Below are positions 34,470 to 43,090 of a stretch of 64,000 bases of DNA, one piece after another. The stretch is from contig JAJFFJ010000083.1 in assembly GCA_021776685.1 (NCBI GenBank), positions 1 to 64,000 of the forward strand, written 5' to 3'. The notes below the pieces were generated by a model, which was not told where the DNA came from, searched no databases, and saw only the letters and a list, made by a program, of their open reading frames with translations. How positions within the stretch are numbered: the stretch's first letter is position 1; each line of letters starts with the position of its first letter. The DNA is from Alphaproteobacteria bacterium. Its GTDB lineage: Bacteria; Pseudomonadota; Alphaproteobacteria; Bin65. A program made the position numbers and the translations under genes.

Positions 34470-34779
34470 CCGTTGATATTCCTGAAATAATTCCTATATC
34501 TAGGCTCTCCTGGGATGCCTGCAACACCCCTGGTTCAGATCGTCATTCGCAACAAATCGCAACATTCAGCAACCTTAAAATAAAATGACCCCAAAGCTCC
34601 CAAAGATTCAGGTTGCGGCATCGCTTTCAGCGCTGCCGCCCCCACAAAACACCACATTCACCCACATCCGGAGGAAATTTCCCATTTCGGTCCGGTTCGC
34701 TGCGGCGCACGGGCGGCTGGCGGGGCCGGGCAGGGGGGATTAGGCTGATCTCAATGCACCCGAAAGAACGGACCAGACC
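34470..34779. other. Intergenic region with repeated CGCAACA/CAGCAACC-type words
   Basis: A 310-base non-coding stretch between the TPR gene and an acyl-CoA dehydrogenase. CGCAACA occurs twice within 15 bases (near 34548 and 34559), followed by CAGCAACC, and then an A/T-rich stretch AAAATAAAATGA. It may hold the promoter of the dehydrogenase. No coding frame, RNA or convincing terminator was seen. Confidence 0.5.
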
Positions 34780-35949
34780 ATGACCGCTGCTCTCAACGCC
34801 GACTACACCTCCCCCTGGGAGAATGAAGAGCTCTCCATCGTACGCGGGCAGATGCGCAAGTTCATGGACGCTGAATTCGCGCCGCATCTGGAAGACTGGG
34901 TCAAGCAAGGCAAGATCGACCGGGAAGCCTGGAACAAGGCCGGCGAAGCGGGGATCAATTGCGTGTCGATCCCGGAGGAATATGGCGGCGCGGGCGGCGA
35001 TTTCCGGCACGAAACCGTCGTTATGGAAGAGCTGGAATATTCCGGCGTCGGCGGCCATTTCGGCCATGCAGTGCACTCGACTATCGTCTCCCACTATGTC
35101 AACGCCTATGGCACCGAGGAGCAGAAACACCGCTGGCTACCGAAGATGGCTACCGGCGAGATGGTCGGAGCCATCGCCATGACGGAGCCGGGCACGGGCT
35201 CTGACCTGCAGGGCGTGCGCACGACTGCCAAACTGGAAGGCAACCAGTTGGTGCTGAACGGGGCCAAGACCTTCATCACCAACGGCCACCATGCGGACCT
35301 GATCTTCGTTGTCGCCAAGACAAGCGATGACGGTAAGCCAGCGGACAACATCTCGCTCGTGGCGATCGAGGCGGAGGGACTGGAAGGCTTTCGCCGCGGC
35401 CGCAACCTGGAGAAGATGGGCCTCAAAGGCTCCGACACGGCAGAGCTGTTCTTTGACGACGTGAAAGTTCCGCCGGAAAATATCCTCGGCGGTCAGGACG
35501 GGCAGGGCTTTTACCAGCTGATGAACCAGCTACCGCAGGAGAGGCTGGCGATTGCAGTAGGCGCCGTCGCCGCCATGGAGCGGGCCGTGCTGCTGACGGC
35601 GGAATATGTCAAGGAACGCAAGGCTTTCGGCCAGCGCCTTATGGACTTCCAGAACACGAAATTCGTCCTCGCCGAGTGCAAGACCGAGGCGCACATCGCC
35701 CGATGCTTCGTGGACTCCTGCATCGAGCGGCATGTGGCCGGCAACTTGGATACCGCCACGGCGTCGATGGCGAAATACTGGTGCTCGGACAAGCAGAACG
35801 AGATCATCGACCGCTGCCTGCAGATGTTTGGCGGCTACGGCTACATGATGGAATTCCCCATCGCCCGTATGTACACCGACGCCCGGGTCCAGAAGATCTA
35901 CGGCGGCGCCAACGAGATCATGAAAGAGGTGATTTCGCGGACGCTCTAA
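34780..35949 (+). CDS. Acyl-CoA dehydrogenase
   Basis: 389 residues, complete. The FAD/substrate domain has AIAMTEPGTGSDLQGVRTTA (about residues 131-150) and LNGAKTFITNG. The C-terminal bundle ends in GGYGYMMEFPIARMYTDARV and KIYGGANEIMKEVISR, with the catalytic-type Glu of the 'YGG.NEI' motif. This is the short- or branched-chain/long-chain acyl-CoA dehydrogenase pattern; chain-length preference is not certain. It stands alone on the plus strand. Confidence 0.95.
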   Translation: MTAALNADYTSPWENEELSIVRGQMRKFMDAEFAPHLEDWVKQGKIDREAWNKAGEAGINCVSIPEEYGGAGGDFRHETVVMEELEYSGVGGHFGHAVHSTIVSHYVNAYGTEEQKHRWLPKMATGEMVGAIAMTEPGTGSDLQGVRTTAKLEGNQLVLNGAKTFITNGHHADLIFVVAKTSDDGKPADNISLVAIEAEGLEGFRRGRNLEKMGLKGSDTAELFFDDVKVPPENILGGQDGQGFYQLMNQLPQERLAIAVGAVAAMERAVLLTAEYVKERKAFGQRLMDFQNTKFVLAECKTEAHIARCFVDSCIERHVAGNLDTATASMAKYWCSDKQNEIIDRCLQMFGGYGYMMEFPIARMYTDARVQKIYGGANEIMKEVISRTL

Positions 35950-35962
35950 GGAATTGATAACG

Positions 35963-35974
35963 TCTACTAGTAGA
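35963..35974. repeat. Palindrome TCTACTAGTAGA, copy 1
   Basis: A perfect 12-base palindrome in the 27-base gap between two convergent genes. The same 12 bases occur once more at 52800-52811. The CTAG core is generally rare in bacterial DNA, so two identical copies are unlikely to be trivial. A function here is unclear. Confidence 0.7.
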
Positions 35975-35976
35975 TA

Positions 35977-36951
35977 TCAGGCGCCATCCTGGCGATAGCT
36001 GTAGGTGGCATCCAGTTGCGACCGCACATGGTCGCCAAAGTGAAACGCTGGCTCATTGCCAACCGGCCGGTCGCCAAGCGCCCTATTGCCAACTGTCAGC
36101 GGGCGCACCTCGGTATCGAAGGACGGGTCGAAGAAATAGGCCACCGAATACCGCTCCGCGCCGCTGGGATTGACCACCCGGTGGGGCGTGCTCCGCCAAC
36201 GGCCATCGCTCCATACCGGCACGATATCGCCGGTGTTGACCACAAAGCTGCCGGGCAGGGGCGGCGCGTCGATCCAGTCGCCGCCGGGGGTGCGCACCTG
36301 CAGGCCGCCGACCTGGTCCTGAGCCAGGATCGTCAGGCAGCCAAAGTCCGTATGAGGCGCGGAGCCGTAGAGACCCGGTGGTGCGTCTGCGGGACGGGCA
36401 GGGTAGTGCAGCAGGCGCAACCAGGCGATGGGGCGGTCAAAGCCGTGGTCGAGCGCCTGCGCCTCAAGGCCAAAGGCCGTCGCCATGGCACGTACCAGGT
36501 CGCAGGCCACCTGTTCCACGGCGGCTTCATAAGCGTCGAGGGCGGTGAGAAAGCCGGGAACCGCGCTTTCCGCTGGCCACTGGTTGGGACCCGCAAGCGG
36601 GTTGTCCGGCGTCAGTTCAGCCGGGTCCAACTCGCGCAGTTTGATGAAGGATTCGGAATGGTTGGGCAGGTCGGCGGCTTCGATAGACGACGCCACGTCG
36701 ATGGATGAGGCCAGCTCGATATAGCCCCGGTGGCCCTGGTTGACCGCAATGCCGCGTTTGGCCTCAAGGGGTTGGGCGTGGAAGCGGCGGGACGCATCGA
36801 AGACGCCTTCGACCAGAAGATCCGGCACGCCGTGGTTGACGATATAGGCGAAGCCCCAATCGGCGTAGGCCTGATCCATTTCGCCGGCGATCCGGTCGCG
36901 GCCGGCGTCGGTCTCCAGTCCGGTCAGGTCAATCGTTGGAATTCCGGCCAT
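35977..36951 (-). CDS. Fe(II)/2-oxoglutarate-dependent oxygenase (isopenicillin N synthase family)
   Basis: 324 residues. The N-terminal DIOX_N-type domain starts IPTIDLTGLETDAGRDRIAGEM with AYIVNHGVPD. The catalytic double-stranded helix has metal site H-x-D in APHTDFGCLTILAQDQVGGLQV (about residues 200) and the distal His with the 2OG-binding RxS in HRVVNPSGAERYSVAYFFDP (about 257-277). Substrate is not evident; relatives act on amino acids, antibiotics and hormones. It is the second gene of a unit behind upp in orientation, with a gap of six bases. Confidence 0.92.
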   Translation of the reverse strand: MAGIPTIDLTGLETDAGRDRIAGEMDQAYADWGFAYIVNHGVPDLLVEGVFDASRRFHAQPLEAKRGIAVNQGHRGYIELASSIDVASSIEAADLPNHSESFIKLRELDPAELTPDNPLAGPNQWPAESAVPGFLTALDAYEAAVEQVACDLVRAMATAFGLEAQALDHGFDRPIAWLRLLHYPARPADAPPGLYGSAPHTDFGCLTILAQDQVGGLQVRTPGGDWIDAPPLPGSFVVNTGDIVPVWSDGRWRSTPHRVVNPSGAERYSVAYFFDPSFDTEVRPLTVGNRALGDRPVGNEPAFHFGDHVRSQLDATYSYRQDGA

Positions 36952-36957
36952 GGTGGC

Positions 36958-37599
36958 CTAGACGGTGCCATAGATGCGGTCGCCGGCATCGCCCAGACCC
37001 GGCAGGATATAGCCCTTCTCGTTGAGCTGCCGGTCAATGGCGACGGTGAAGATGGGCAGTTCCGGGTGCGCGGCGTGCAGGGTGGCGACCCCTTCCGGTG
37101 CGGCCAGCAGGCAGGCGAAGCGGATGTCGCCGGCGCCAGCGTCTTTCATCCGCGTTACCGCCGCCGCCGCAGTGCCGCCGGTCGCCAGCATCGGGTCGAC
37201 GACAACCGTCACCCGCTCAGCCAGCCGATCCGGCGCCTTGAAGTAATACTCGACCGGCAGCAGCGTGTCGTGGTCCCGGTACATGCCCACAAACGCGACG
37301 CGTGCCTCCGGGACCATGTCGAGCATGCCGTCCAGCAGGCCGTTGCCGGCGCGCAGGATCGACACCAGACAGGGTCGCGGGCCGGCGATCACCGGGCTTT
37401 CCATTGGCTCGAGCGGTGTTTCGATGGTTTCGGTGGTCAGCGACAGGTCGCGCAACACTTCCATCGCGATCATCCGCCCGGTGTGGCGCAAAAGGTCACG
37501 AAAAGTGCGCGTTTCCGTTTCCTTCTTCCGCATCATCGTCAGGTGATGCTGAAGCATTGGGTGGGTCAGGACGTGGGTGAATTCATTTGCCATCGACAC
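36958..37599 (-). CDS. upp: Uracil phosphoribosyltransferase
   Basis: 213 residues, slightly over the usual 208. It converts uracil and PRPP to UMP (salvage). The PRPP loop is [19 protein letters not shown] near residues 130-148, and the uracil-binding end is [17 protein letters not shown]. Start ATG 37599. Encoded immediately before a 2OG oxygenase gene on the same strand, divergent from the His-rich membrane protein. Confidence 0.97.
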   Translation of the reverse strand: MSMANEFTHVLTHPMLQHHLTMMRKKETETRTFRDLLRHTGRMIAMEVLRDLSLTTETIETPLEPMESPVIAGPRPCLVSILRAGNGLLDGMLDMVPEARVAFVGMYRDHDTLLPVEYYFKAPDRLAERVTVVVDPMLATGGTAAAAVTRMKDAGAGDIRFACLLAAPEGVATLHAAHPELPIFTVAIDRQLNEKGYILPGLGDAGDRIYGTV

Positions 37600-37777
37600 A
37601 TTCTCTTCTCGCCAGCCTCAAGCGGCGGGCCGGTATCCAAGGGATACTCGATAGCAAGCGGCCGGGCGGTCCACAATTGATTAACGATAAAGCAACCACT
37701 CGGACCTACGATTCGCGAAAGGAAATCGACTGACGACAGACCGTGATCTGCCCATGGCGATCGCAGGAGGACATGAC

Positions 37778-38941
37778 ATGACACCACAGGATGGCGCTTC
37801 GATTGTGGCGGCTTCCACCGGCATTTCAACGCCGGCGGCAAAACCCGGATATCTGTTTGGCCCGGTCGTCGATTTCCTGTGCCTCGGCGGTGGATCGCTG
37901 ATCGTGCTTGCATTCGTGGCACTGCTGATCCCGGAAACCAAAGCGCTGAACGTGGGCTACGTAATGCTTTTGGTGGCGCACCTGATCAACCATCCGCACT
38001 TTGCCCATTCGTACCAAATTTTCTACCGGCAGTACGGGCGCAAGGCGTTTGGCAAAGAGACCGCCCCGGCATTGCGGTTCCGCTATTTATTTGCCGGGAT
38101 CGTGGTGCCTATTCTGTTGACGGCATTTTTTGCAACCACAATCGCCATGGGCGAGCCTAAGCTGCTCGGTTTTGGCGCCAACATTATGCTGTTCTTTGTT
38201 GGGTGGCACTATGTGAAGCAGGGCTATGGCATGATCATGGTCGATGCCGTCCTCAAGAAGCAGTTTTTCAAGGACCACGAAAAAACCGCCCTCAGGGTCA
38301 ATGCCTACATCGGCTGGGCCACGGCCTATTTGGTGGCCAACCGCGCAGTGGCCGAGAACGACATGTGGGGCCTCAAATACTACGCGTTCGAGGCGCCCTC
38401 CTGGTTGTTGACCGGCATCTTGACCGTGGCCGCCCTGTCGTTAGCCGCAACGCTGGTCATGTTCTACCGTCGATTCCAAACCGAGCGCCAGCTGCCCTGG
38501 ATCGGAGTAACCGCCTACCTGACGTCGATCTATATCTGGCTGTTCCCGGGGATCGACCCGATCTTCATCCTGATCATCCCGGCCTGTCACTCGCTGCAGT
38601 ATCTGGTGGTGGTTTGGCGTTATCAGCTCAATATCGCACGCGATCAGGCGGATGGAAATGAGGCCATCGGTTCACTCAAAATTGGCAGCTGGGCGCCAAC
38701 AAAGGCCGGATTTCGCTTCCTGCGCTTTTGCGCCTTCGGCATCATCCTCGGCTTTGCAGGTTTTTGGCTCATTCCTCTGCAACTTGATGGCCTCGTCAGC
38801 TACGACACGACCCTGTTCGGCAGCAGCATGTTCCTCTTCGTCTTCTGGGTCTTCATCAACTTGCACCACTACTTCATGGACAATGTGATGTGGCGCCGGG
38901 AGAATCCTGAAACCAAGAAATACCTGTTCTCACACGGGTAA
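37778..38941 (+). CDS. Polytopic membrane protein with conserved-looking histidine clusters, unknown function
   Basis: 387 residues from ATG 37778 (AGGAGG upstream). About nine membrane helices are apparent. Histidines cluster at predicted membrane or interface positions: HLINHPHFAHSYQIFY (about residues 67-82), GWHYVKQGYG (about 145), PACHSLQYLVVVWRY (about 270) and INLHHYFMDNVMWRRENP (about 363-380). This resembles the multi-histidine layout of membrane-bound di-iron or retinal/carotenoid-type enzymes, but I recognise no family. A strong terminator follows, so it is monocistronic. Confidence 0.88.
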   Translation: MTPQDGASIVAASTGISTPAAKPGYLFGPVVDFLCLGGGSLIVLAFVALLIPETKALNVGYVMLLVAHLINHPHFAHSYQIFYRQYGRKAFGKETAPALRFRYLFAGIVVPILLTAFFATTIAMGEPKLLGFGANIMLFFVGWHYVKQGYGMIMVDAVLKKQFFKDHEKTALRVNAYIGWATAYLVANRAVAENDMWGLKYYAFEAPSWLLTGILTVAALSLAATLVMFYRRFQTERQLPWIGVTAYLTSIYIWLFPGIDPIFILIIPACHSLQYLVVVWRYQLNIARDQADGNEAIGSLKIGSWAPTKAGFRFLRFCAFGIILGFAGFWLIPLQLDGLVSYDTTLFGSSMFLFVFWVFINLHHYFMDNVMWRRENPETKKYLFSHG

Positions 38942-38962
38942 AACCGCCAATCAATTGGTGCA

Positions 38963-38997
38963 AAAAGGCCCGGACGGCGTTCCGGGCCTTTTCTTTT
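38963..38997 (+). terminator. Rho-independent terminator
   Basis: A perfect 12-bp stem (38963-38974 with 38981-38992, arms AAAAGGCCCGGA and its complement) around a six-base loop, running into TTTTCTTTT. It lies 22 bases after the stop of the His-rich membrane protein. The A-run on the other side makes it possibly bidirectional. Confidence 0.92.
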
Positions 38998-39058
38998 CAA
39001 CGGCATTTGGATAACGCTGCACCCATCGTCGCGATCCTGCGCATCCTGGGGGAACCAC

Positions 39059-40465
39059 ATGCCGGACCAGTCTTACCGGACCTATCTCAAAAACCTTGAA
39101 CAGCAAGGCCACATGCTGCGTTTCACCAAAGAGGTGGATCCGCTGACAAACCTGTCAGCGATCGAATGGCGGGCCTATGCGGAAACCGGCAAGTCGAGCC
39201 TGTTCACCAACGTGAAAGGCCATCCGGGATGGCAGGTGGCGAGCCAGATTCTGGCGGACCGCACCAAATGGGCGCTGGCACTGGGCGTTGACGAAGATGA
39301 TCTGCTCGATTGGCTGAGCATCACGACCGAAACGCGAACGCCGTTGGTCGACGTAGGAGAAGCCGACGCCCCGGTGCAGGAAGTGGTCGAGATCGGTGAC
39401 GATGTAGATCTGGACAAGGTGCCGGCGGTCATCACCTCGGAGCATGACGGCGGGCGCTATCTCGCATCCGGCATGGCGGTCGTCCGTGATCCGGATACAG
39501 GCGGCCTCAACATGTCGATCCACCGCCAGCAGATCTTCGACCGCAACACAACAGGCATGATCATGCTGCCGCGCCATGCCCGGCGGATCTATGACAAATA
39601 CTGCGCCCGGGGTGAACCGATGCCGGTTTCCTTCTTCTACGGCGCCCACCCGGCGATCTTCTTTAGCGCCTCTTTCACCACTTCCATCGGCGCCAGTGAG
39701 TTGGAAATTGCGGGCTCCCTGATGGGCGAGGGGGTGCGCACCGTGAAATGTAAGACCAACGACCTTGTGGTGCCTGCCGAGGCGGAGATGGTGCTGGAAG
39801 GCGTGGTCATGCCGAATGAAATGCGGCCGGAAGGCCCGTTCGGTGAAGTGGTCGGCACCTATGCAGATGCGGGCGAGTCAGAGGTCTTTCAGATCAAGGC
39901 GCTGACCCGCCGGGCTGATCCGATCCACTACGGGATCCATTGCGGTTTTCCCGTCACCGATACCCAGGCGGTCATGGGACTGGGACTTGAGGCGGCCACA
40001 AAGGTCCACCTGTCGCGGGTTGAAGGCGGCATGGATCTGATGGACGTGCGTTGCCTGACCGTGTCCGGCAACATGGCGCTGGTCATCAAGTTACGGCCAC
40101 GGGTGGAAGGGCAGGCGAAGACGGCCCTGATGGCGGCGCTTTCCGGCCCGTATCTGCATCCCAAGCTCGCCATCGCCGTCGATCACGACATCGCCGCCGA
40201 CGACCTGCGTCAGGTGATGTGGTCGATGACCACCCGGGTTCATGCAGAGCGGGACGTAATCATGATTCCCAATGCCCGAACTTTTGCGCTGGACAAGGCG
40301 TCCGATGTGGCAGCATCCGGCAATGTACTGCACCGGGTTGGCACCAAATGGATGATCGACGCGACTATTCCGTTCGGTCAAACCGCCGACGGGCGCGACC
40401 TGTTCGAGATGGCCATGCCCTTGAACTATGACAGTGTCGCGCTCGAGGATTTCCTGCCTGAGTAG
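39059..40465 (+). CDS. UbiD-family decarboxylase
   Basis: 468 residues, near the family norm (about 490). UbiD enzymes reversibly decarboxylate aromatic or unsaturated acids with prenylated FMN supplied by UbiX. Visible segments are TYLKNLEQQGHMLRF at the N-terminus, GGRYLASGMAVVRDPDTG, NMSIHRQQIFDRNTTGM (about 145-161), RPEGPFGEVVGTYA (E of the catalytic E-R-E region) and KLAIAVDHDIAADDLRQVMW. No UbiX gene is in the window. Given other oxygenases and CoA-chemistry nearby, a catabolic rather than ubiquinone role is likely (inference). Confidence 0.93.
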   Translation: MPDQSYRTYLKNLEQQGHMLRFTKEVDPLTNLSAIEWRAYAETGKSSLFTNVKGHPGWQVASQILADRTKWALALGVDEDDLLDWLSITTETRTPLVDVGEADAPVQEVVEIGDDVDLDKVPAVITSEHDGGRYLASGMAVVRDPDTGGLNMSIHRQQIFDRNTTGMIMLPRHARRIYDKYCARGEPMPVSFFYGAHPAIFFSASFTTSIGASELEIAGSLMGEGVRTVKCKTNDLVVPAEAEMVLEGVVMPNEMRPEGPFGEVVGTYADAGESEVFQIKALTRRADPIHYGIHCGFPVTDTQAVMGLGLEAATKVHLSRVEGGMDLMDVRCLTVSGNMALVIKLRPRVEGQAKTALMAALSGPYLHPKLAIAVDHDIAADDLRQVMWSMTTRVHAERDVIMIPNARTFALDKASDVAASGNVLHRVGTKWMIDATIPFGQTADGRDLFEMAMPLNYDSVALEDFLPE

Positions 40466-40480
40466 GGCTGCCCGCAGACA

Positions 40481-41473
40481 TCAGCCGTCCACATAATCCT
40501 CGATATAATAGGCGATGATTTCGTCGATCGAGGATTCCAGTGGCAGGCCCAGGTCCAAAGCCCTCTGGTGCTCTGTCGCCTGGGGCCAGGTTGCAACAAT
40601 CGCCTCAATCGCCGGATCGGTGTCGATGGTGATGGCCCCGAGCTTGCGGTCACCCGCGACGCGGGGCAGGGCGTCTATCACATCCCCGACGGTCACCGCC
40701 ATGCTGGGCAGGCTCACGGCACGATCCGGACCCAGCCGGTCCCCCGGCAATTCATGGAGCGCAATGATACCGTCGATCACGGCGCGATAGCCCAGCGCCG
40801 GCATCGCCGTTTGGCGGGAAACCGGCACCGCATAGTCAATGCCATTCAGGGGCTCGCGGGCCACGGCCGAGGCGAAGCTGGATGCTGCAGCATTGGGCGC
40901 ACCCGGCCGGAAGATGACTGTGGGCAGCCGCGCCGTACGGCCATCCAGGAAGCCTTTGCGGGTATAATCGTTGATCAGCAGTTCGTTGATCGACTTGGTC
41001 GCGCCATATGTGGTCTGCGGCACCTGTTTGGTAAAGTCGCCCACCTTGTCCGGCATGGCGTCGCCGCCATAGGCCGCGATGGAGCTGGTGAAGACCAGAC
41101 GCGGCTGAGAGCCACGGGCGCGGCAGGCCTCCAGGACATTCAGCCCGCCAGTGAGGTTCACCCGCATGGCGAGGTCAAAATCAAGCTCACCCCCGCCACT
41201 GACCACAGAAGCGAGATGGAAGACGGAGATGTCATCCCGGTCGATCAGCCGATCTATGGTGGCTTTGTCGGAAACGTCACCGGCAACAATGGTCGCCTGG
41301 CCCGCCGGCACCTCTTTGAGCATGGCCGAATTTTCCGGGCTCACTTGGTCAAACAAGACCAGTTCATCAATATCGGTGTCGCCATCGGGGCCCGTCAGAT
41401 GGCCGCGGGCAAGCAAAGCACCAGCGAGCCGGCGGCCTAAGAAGCCAGTCCCTCCGGTGATGACAACTTTCAT
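40481..41473 (-). CDS. NAD-dependent epimerase/dehydratase, DenD-like (D-erythronate dehydrogenase family)
   Basis: 330 residues, extended SDR. The nucleotide motif is TGGTGFLGRRLAGAL at residues 7-21, and the active site is SSIAAYG with Y-x3-K in TYGATKSINELLIND. The sequence LDFDLAMRVNLTGGLNVLEAC and the C-terminal GDRAVSLPSMAVTVGDVIDAL-like layout match the D-erythronate dehydrogenase (DenD) subgroup of four-carbon acid sugar degradation; the other den genes are absent. It follows the PhyH gene by one base gap on the minus strand. Confidence 0.88.
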   Translation of the reverse strand: MKVVITGGTGFLGRRLAGALLARGHLTGPDGDTDIDELVLFDQVSPENSAMLKEVPAGQATIVAGDVSDKATIDRLIDRDDISVFHLASVVSGGGELDFDLAMRVNLTGGLNVLEACRARGSQPRLVFTSSIAAYGGDAMPDKVGDFTKQVPQTTYGATKSINELLINDYTRKGFLDGRTARLPTVIFRPGAPNAAASSFASAVAREPLNGIDYAVPVSRQTAMPALGYRAVIDGIIALHELPGDRLGPDRAVSLPSMAVTVGDVIDALPRVAGDRKLGAITIDTDPAIEAIVATWPQATEHQRALDLGLPLESSIDEIIAYYIEDYVDG

Positions 41474-41474
41474 G

Positions 41475-42335
41475 TCAGGCTCCTGATGGGGTCTGGATCG
41501 CGGGTGGGTTCATAGGCATGCCATCCCGCATGACCGAGGGAAACAGCGTGCTTTCCAACGGATCACCGTCGCCCAGTTCGGTGTTGTCCAATACCGGCAT
41601 GGTCGCCGGGCGAGGAGCGTAGCGCACGTCATCGCCGGCGTAGCGTATGGTGTAGGCCCGCCGCCGCCGTGTGGAAGTCATGTTACCGCCAGCCCCATGC
41701 AGGGTGTGGCCCGTGAAGGCCAGCAGGTCGCCGGGCTCGACATCCCAACTCAGGATCGTATGCGCATCACGGTCGGCCTCGATATCCGGCATAGGGGGCA
41801 GGCTTTCGTCGGTTTCGTAGAGCAGTTTGCTGCCGGAGAATGCGCGCGCCTGGTAGAGTTGTCGCGCCAAATGCGAGCCCTGTACGAACTCGAGCCGGCC
41901 ATTTTCTGCATCGGCCGCGTCGAGCGGCAGCCAGAAAGACACAATCTGCGTCCCGGTCAGAGGCCAGGCTGTGATGTCATTGTGCCAGGGCGTCCGGACC
42001 GGCGTGCCGGGCTCTTTCGCGAAAATCTGGTCGTAGAGCAGATTTAAGGCCGGGCACCGAAGCAGCGCCGAGGCCAGCGCGGGTAGAGGCGAGCTAAAGA
42101 TGTAAGCCGCCATATCCGGGTCCATCTGCCAGCGACGCGATTCGGCAAAGAAACGGCCACCGCCGCCGTCGTAGCCATGGTCATAAGGGCCAGGCATCGC
42201 CAACGCCGCCTCGATGCTGCCAGCCACTTTCTCGCGCCAGTGGCTCCCGATGGCCTGGCGCAGGCAGACGACTCCATCACGTTCGTAGGCAGCGACGGTG
42301 TCTTCGGTGACCCATTTTCTGATGTCGATGCTCAC
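41475..42335 (-). CDS. Phytanoyl-CoA dioxygenase-family protein
   Basis: 286 residues. The Fe(II)/2OG motif H-x-D is in PWHNDITAWPLTG near residues 117-129, and the distal His is in FTGHTLHGAGGNMTS near residue 207 with a following Arg-rich strand (RRRRAYTIRYAGDDVRY). Family members hydroxylate acyl-CoAs or small natural products. Forms a two-gene unit with the DenD-like gene. Substrate unknown. Confidence 0.92.
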   Translation of the reverse strand: MSIDIRKWVTEDTVAAYERDGVVCLRQAIGSHWREKVAGSIEAALAMPGPYDHGYDGGGGRFFAESRRWQMDPDMAAYIFSSPLPALASALLRCPALNLLYDQIFAKEPGTPVRTPWHNDITAWPLTGTQIVSFWLPLDAADAENGRLEFVQGSHLARQLYQARAFSGSKLLYETDESLPPMPDIEADRDAHTILSWDVEPGDLLAFTGHTLHGAGGNMTSTRRRRAYTIRYAGDDVRYAPRPATMPVLDNTELGDGDPLESTLFPSVMRDGMPMNPPAIQTPSGA

Positions 42336-42372
42336 GCCGAGTCCCTTACCGATGGTCGGGTTCTAGCGAAGG

Positions 42373-42462
42373 TGGCGGATGGGGTGGGATTCGAACCCAC
42401 GAGACGCTTGCACGCCTGCCGGTTTTCAAGACCGGTGCCTTCAACCACTCGGCCACCCATCC
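42373..42462 (-). tRNA. tRNA-Ser (anticodon UGA)
   Basis: Read on the minus strand from 42462: acceptor GGATGGG pairs with CCCATCC, followed by discriminator G and an encoded CCA (3' end at 42373). The D-arm begins TGGCCGAG. The anticodon stem-loop is CCGGTCTTGAAAACCGG with anticodon TGA. A long variable arm is present, as expected for a class II tRNA, and the T-arm is GGGTTCGAATCCC. It reads UCN serine codons, mainly UCA. Confidence 0.97.
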
Positions 42463-42479
42463 GCAATTTGCGTGGACCG

Positions 42480-42508
42480 GACTTATGAAAGCGGAACGGT
42501 CAGGTCAA
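42480..42508 (-). promoter_or_regulatory. Possible sigma-70 promoter of tRNA-Ser
   Basis: On the minus strand, TTGACC (42508-42503) and TAAGTC (42485-42480) are separated by 17 bases; the -10 box is about 17 bases before the tRNA 5' end. The -35 box is a near match to TTGACA and the -10 box is weak. Confidence 0.4.
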
Positions 42509-42533
42509 CCTGCAAGATGCCCCGCAGGACCGC

Positions 42534-42917
42534 CTATTTTTTACAGCCTTTGTTGTTGGTGGCGCCGCCGGGCATGATCGTGAGGCAAAATTTGGCGCCG
42601 TCTGTTTTGGCGTTATCCAGCTTCGCGCCTCGCAGATTGGCGTCGGTGAAATCTGCGCCACGCAGATCGGCGCCTTGCAATCGCGCTTTCTTGAGGTTTG
42701 TGCTCGAGAGATCCGCATCACGAAGGCGGGCCTTACGCAGATCTGCCCCAACAAGAGCCGCACCCCTCAAAGAAACTTCGCGCAAATCGCAGTTGCGGCA
42801 TTTGTGGGTCCGCAAAAGCTTGTGATAGGCGCGGGTGTCCCATGCAAAAGCCGGGACAGGCGATAACACGCCCCCGAGGAAAAAAAGCATCAGGATTGTA
42901 GAGCTTGCGCGACCCAT
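42534..42917 (-). CDS. Exported pentapeptide-repeat protein
   Basis: 127 residues. A signal peptide (STILMLFFLGGVLSPVPAFA) ends near residue 25. About eleven consecutive pentapeptides of A(D/N)Lxx type follow (for example LRGAALVGADLRKARLRDAD, then LSSTNLKKARLQGADLRGAD), which would fold as a short right-handed beta-helix. Four cysteines flank the helix (HKCRNCD; FCL; KGCKK). Exported pentapeptide proteins of this size have no established role. Confidence 0.88.
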   Translation of the reverse strand: MGRASSTILMLFFLGGVLSPVPAFAWDTRAYHKLLRTHKCRNCDLREVSLRGAALVGADLRKARLRDADLSSTNLKKARLQGADLRGADFTDANLRGAKLDNAKTDGAKFCLTIMPGGATNNKGCKK

Positions 42918-43090
42918 GATGGCGTTCCCGTTACTGGTGTCTGGAAGACCGCTTGTTCACCCGTCAGTTTACGCGCGAGGCGGTGACGTGCTGGCACAAA
43001 AGTTATTCATCGCTGTGAATGCCTTGCATAAGTTGGACGATCAGAGATGGTGACCTGGCACTGTTCAGGCACGCGGGCGAGGAGGGACTC

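Noticed and set aside
34540-34580. Short direct repeats (CGCAACA) considered as the start of a CRISPR-like or iteron array
   Set aside because: Only two or three short degenerate copies occur, without regular spacing, and no cas or rep gene is present.
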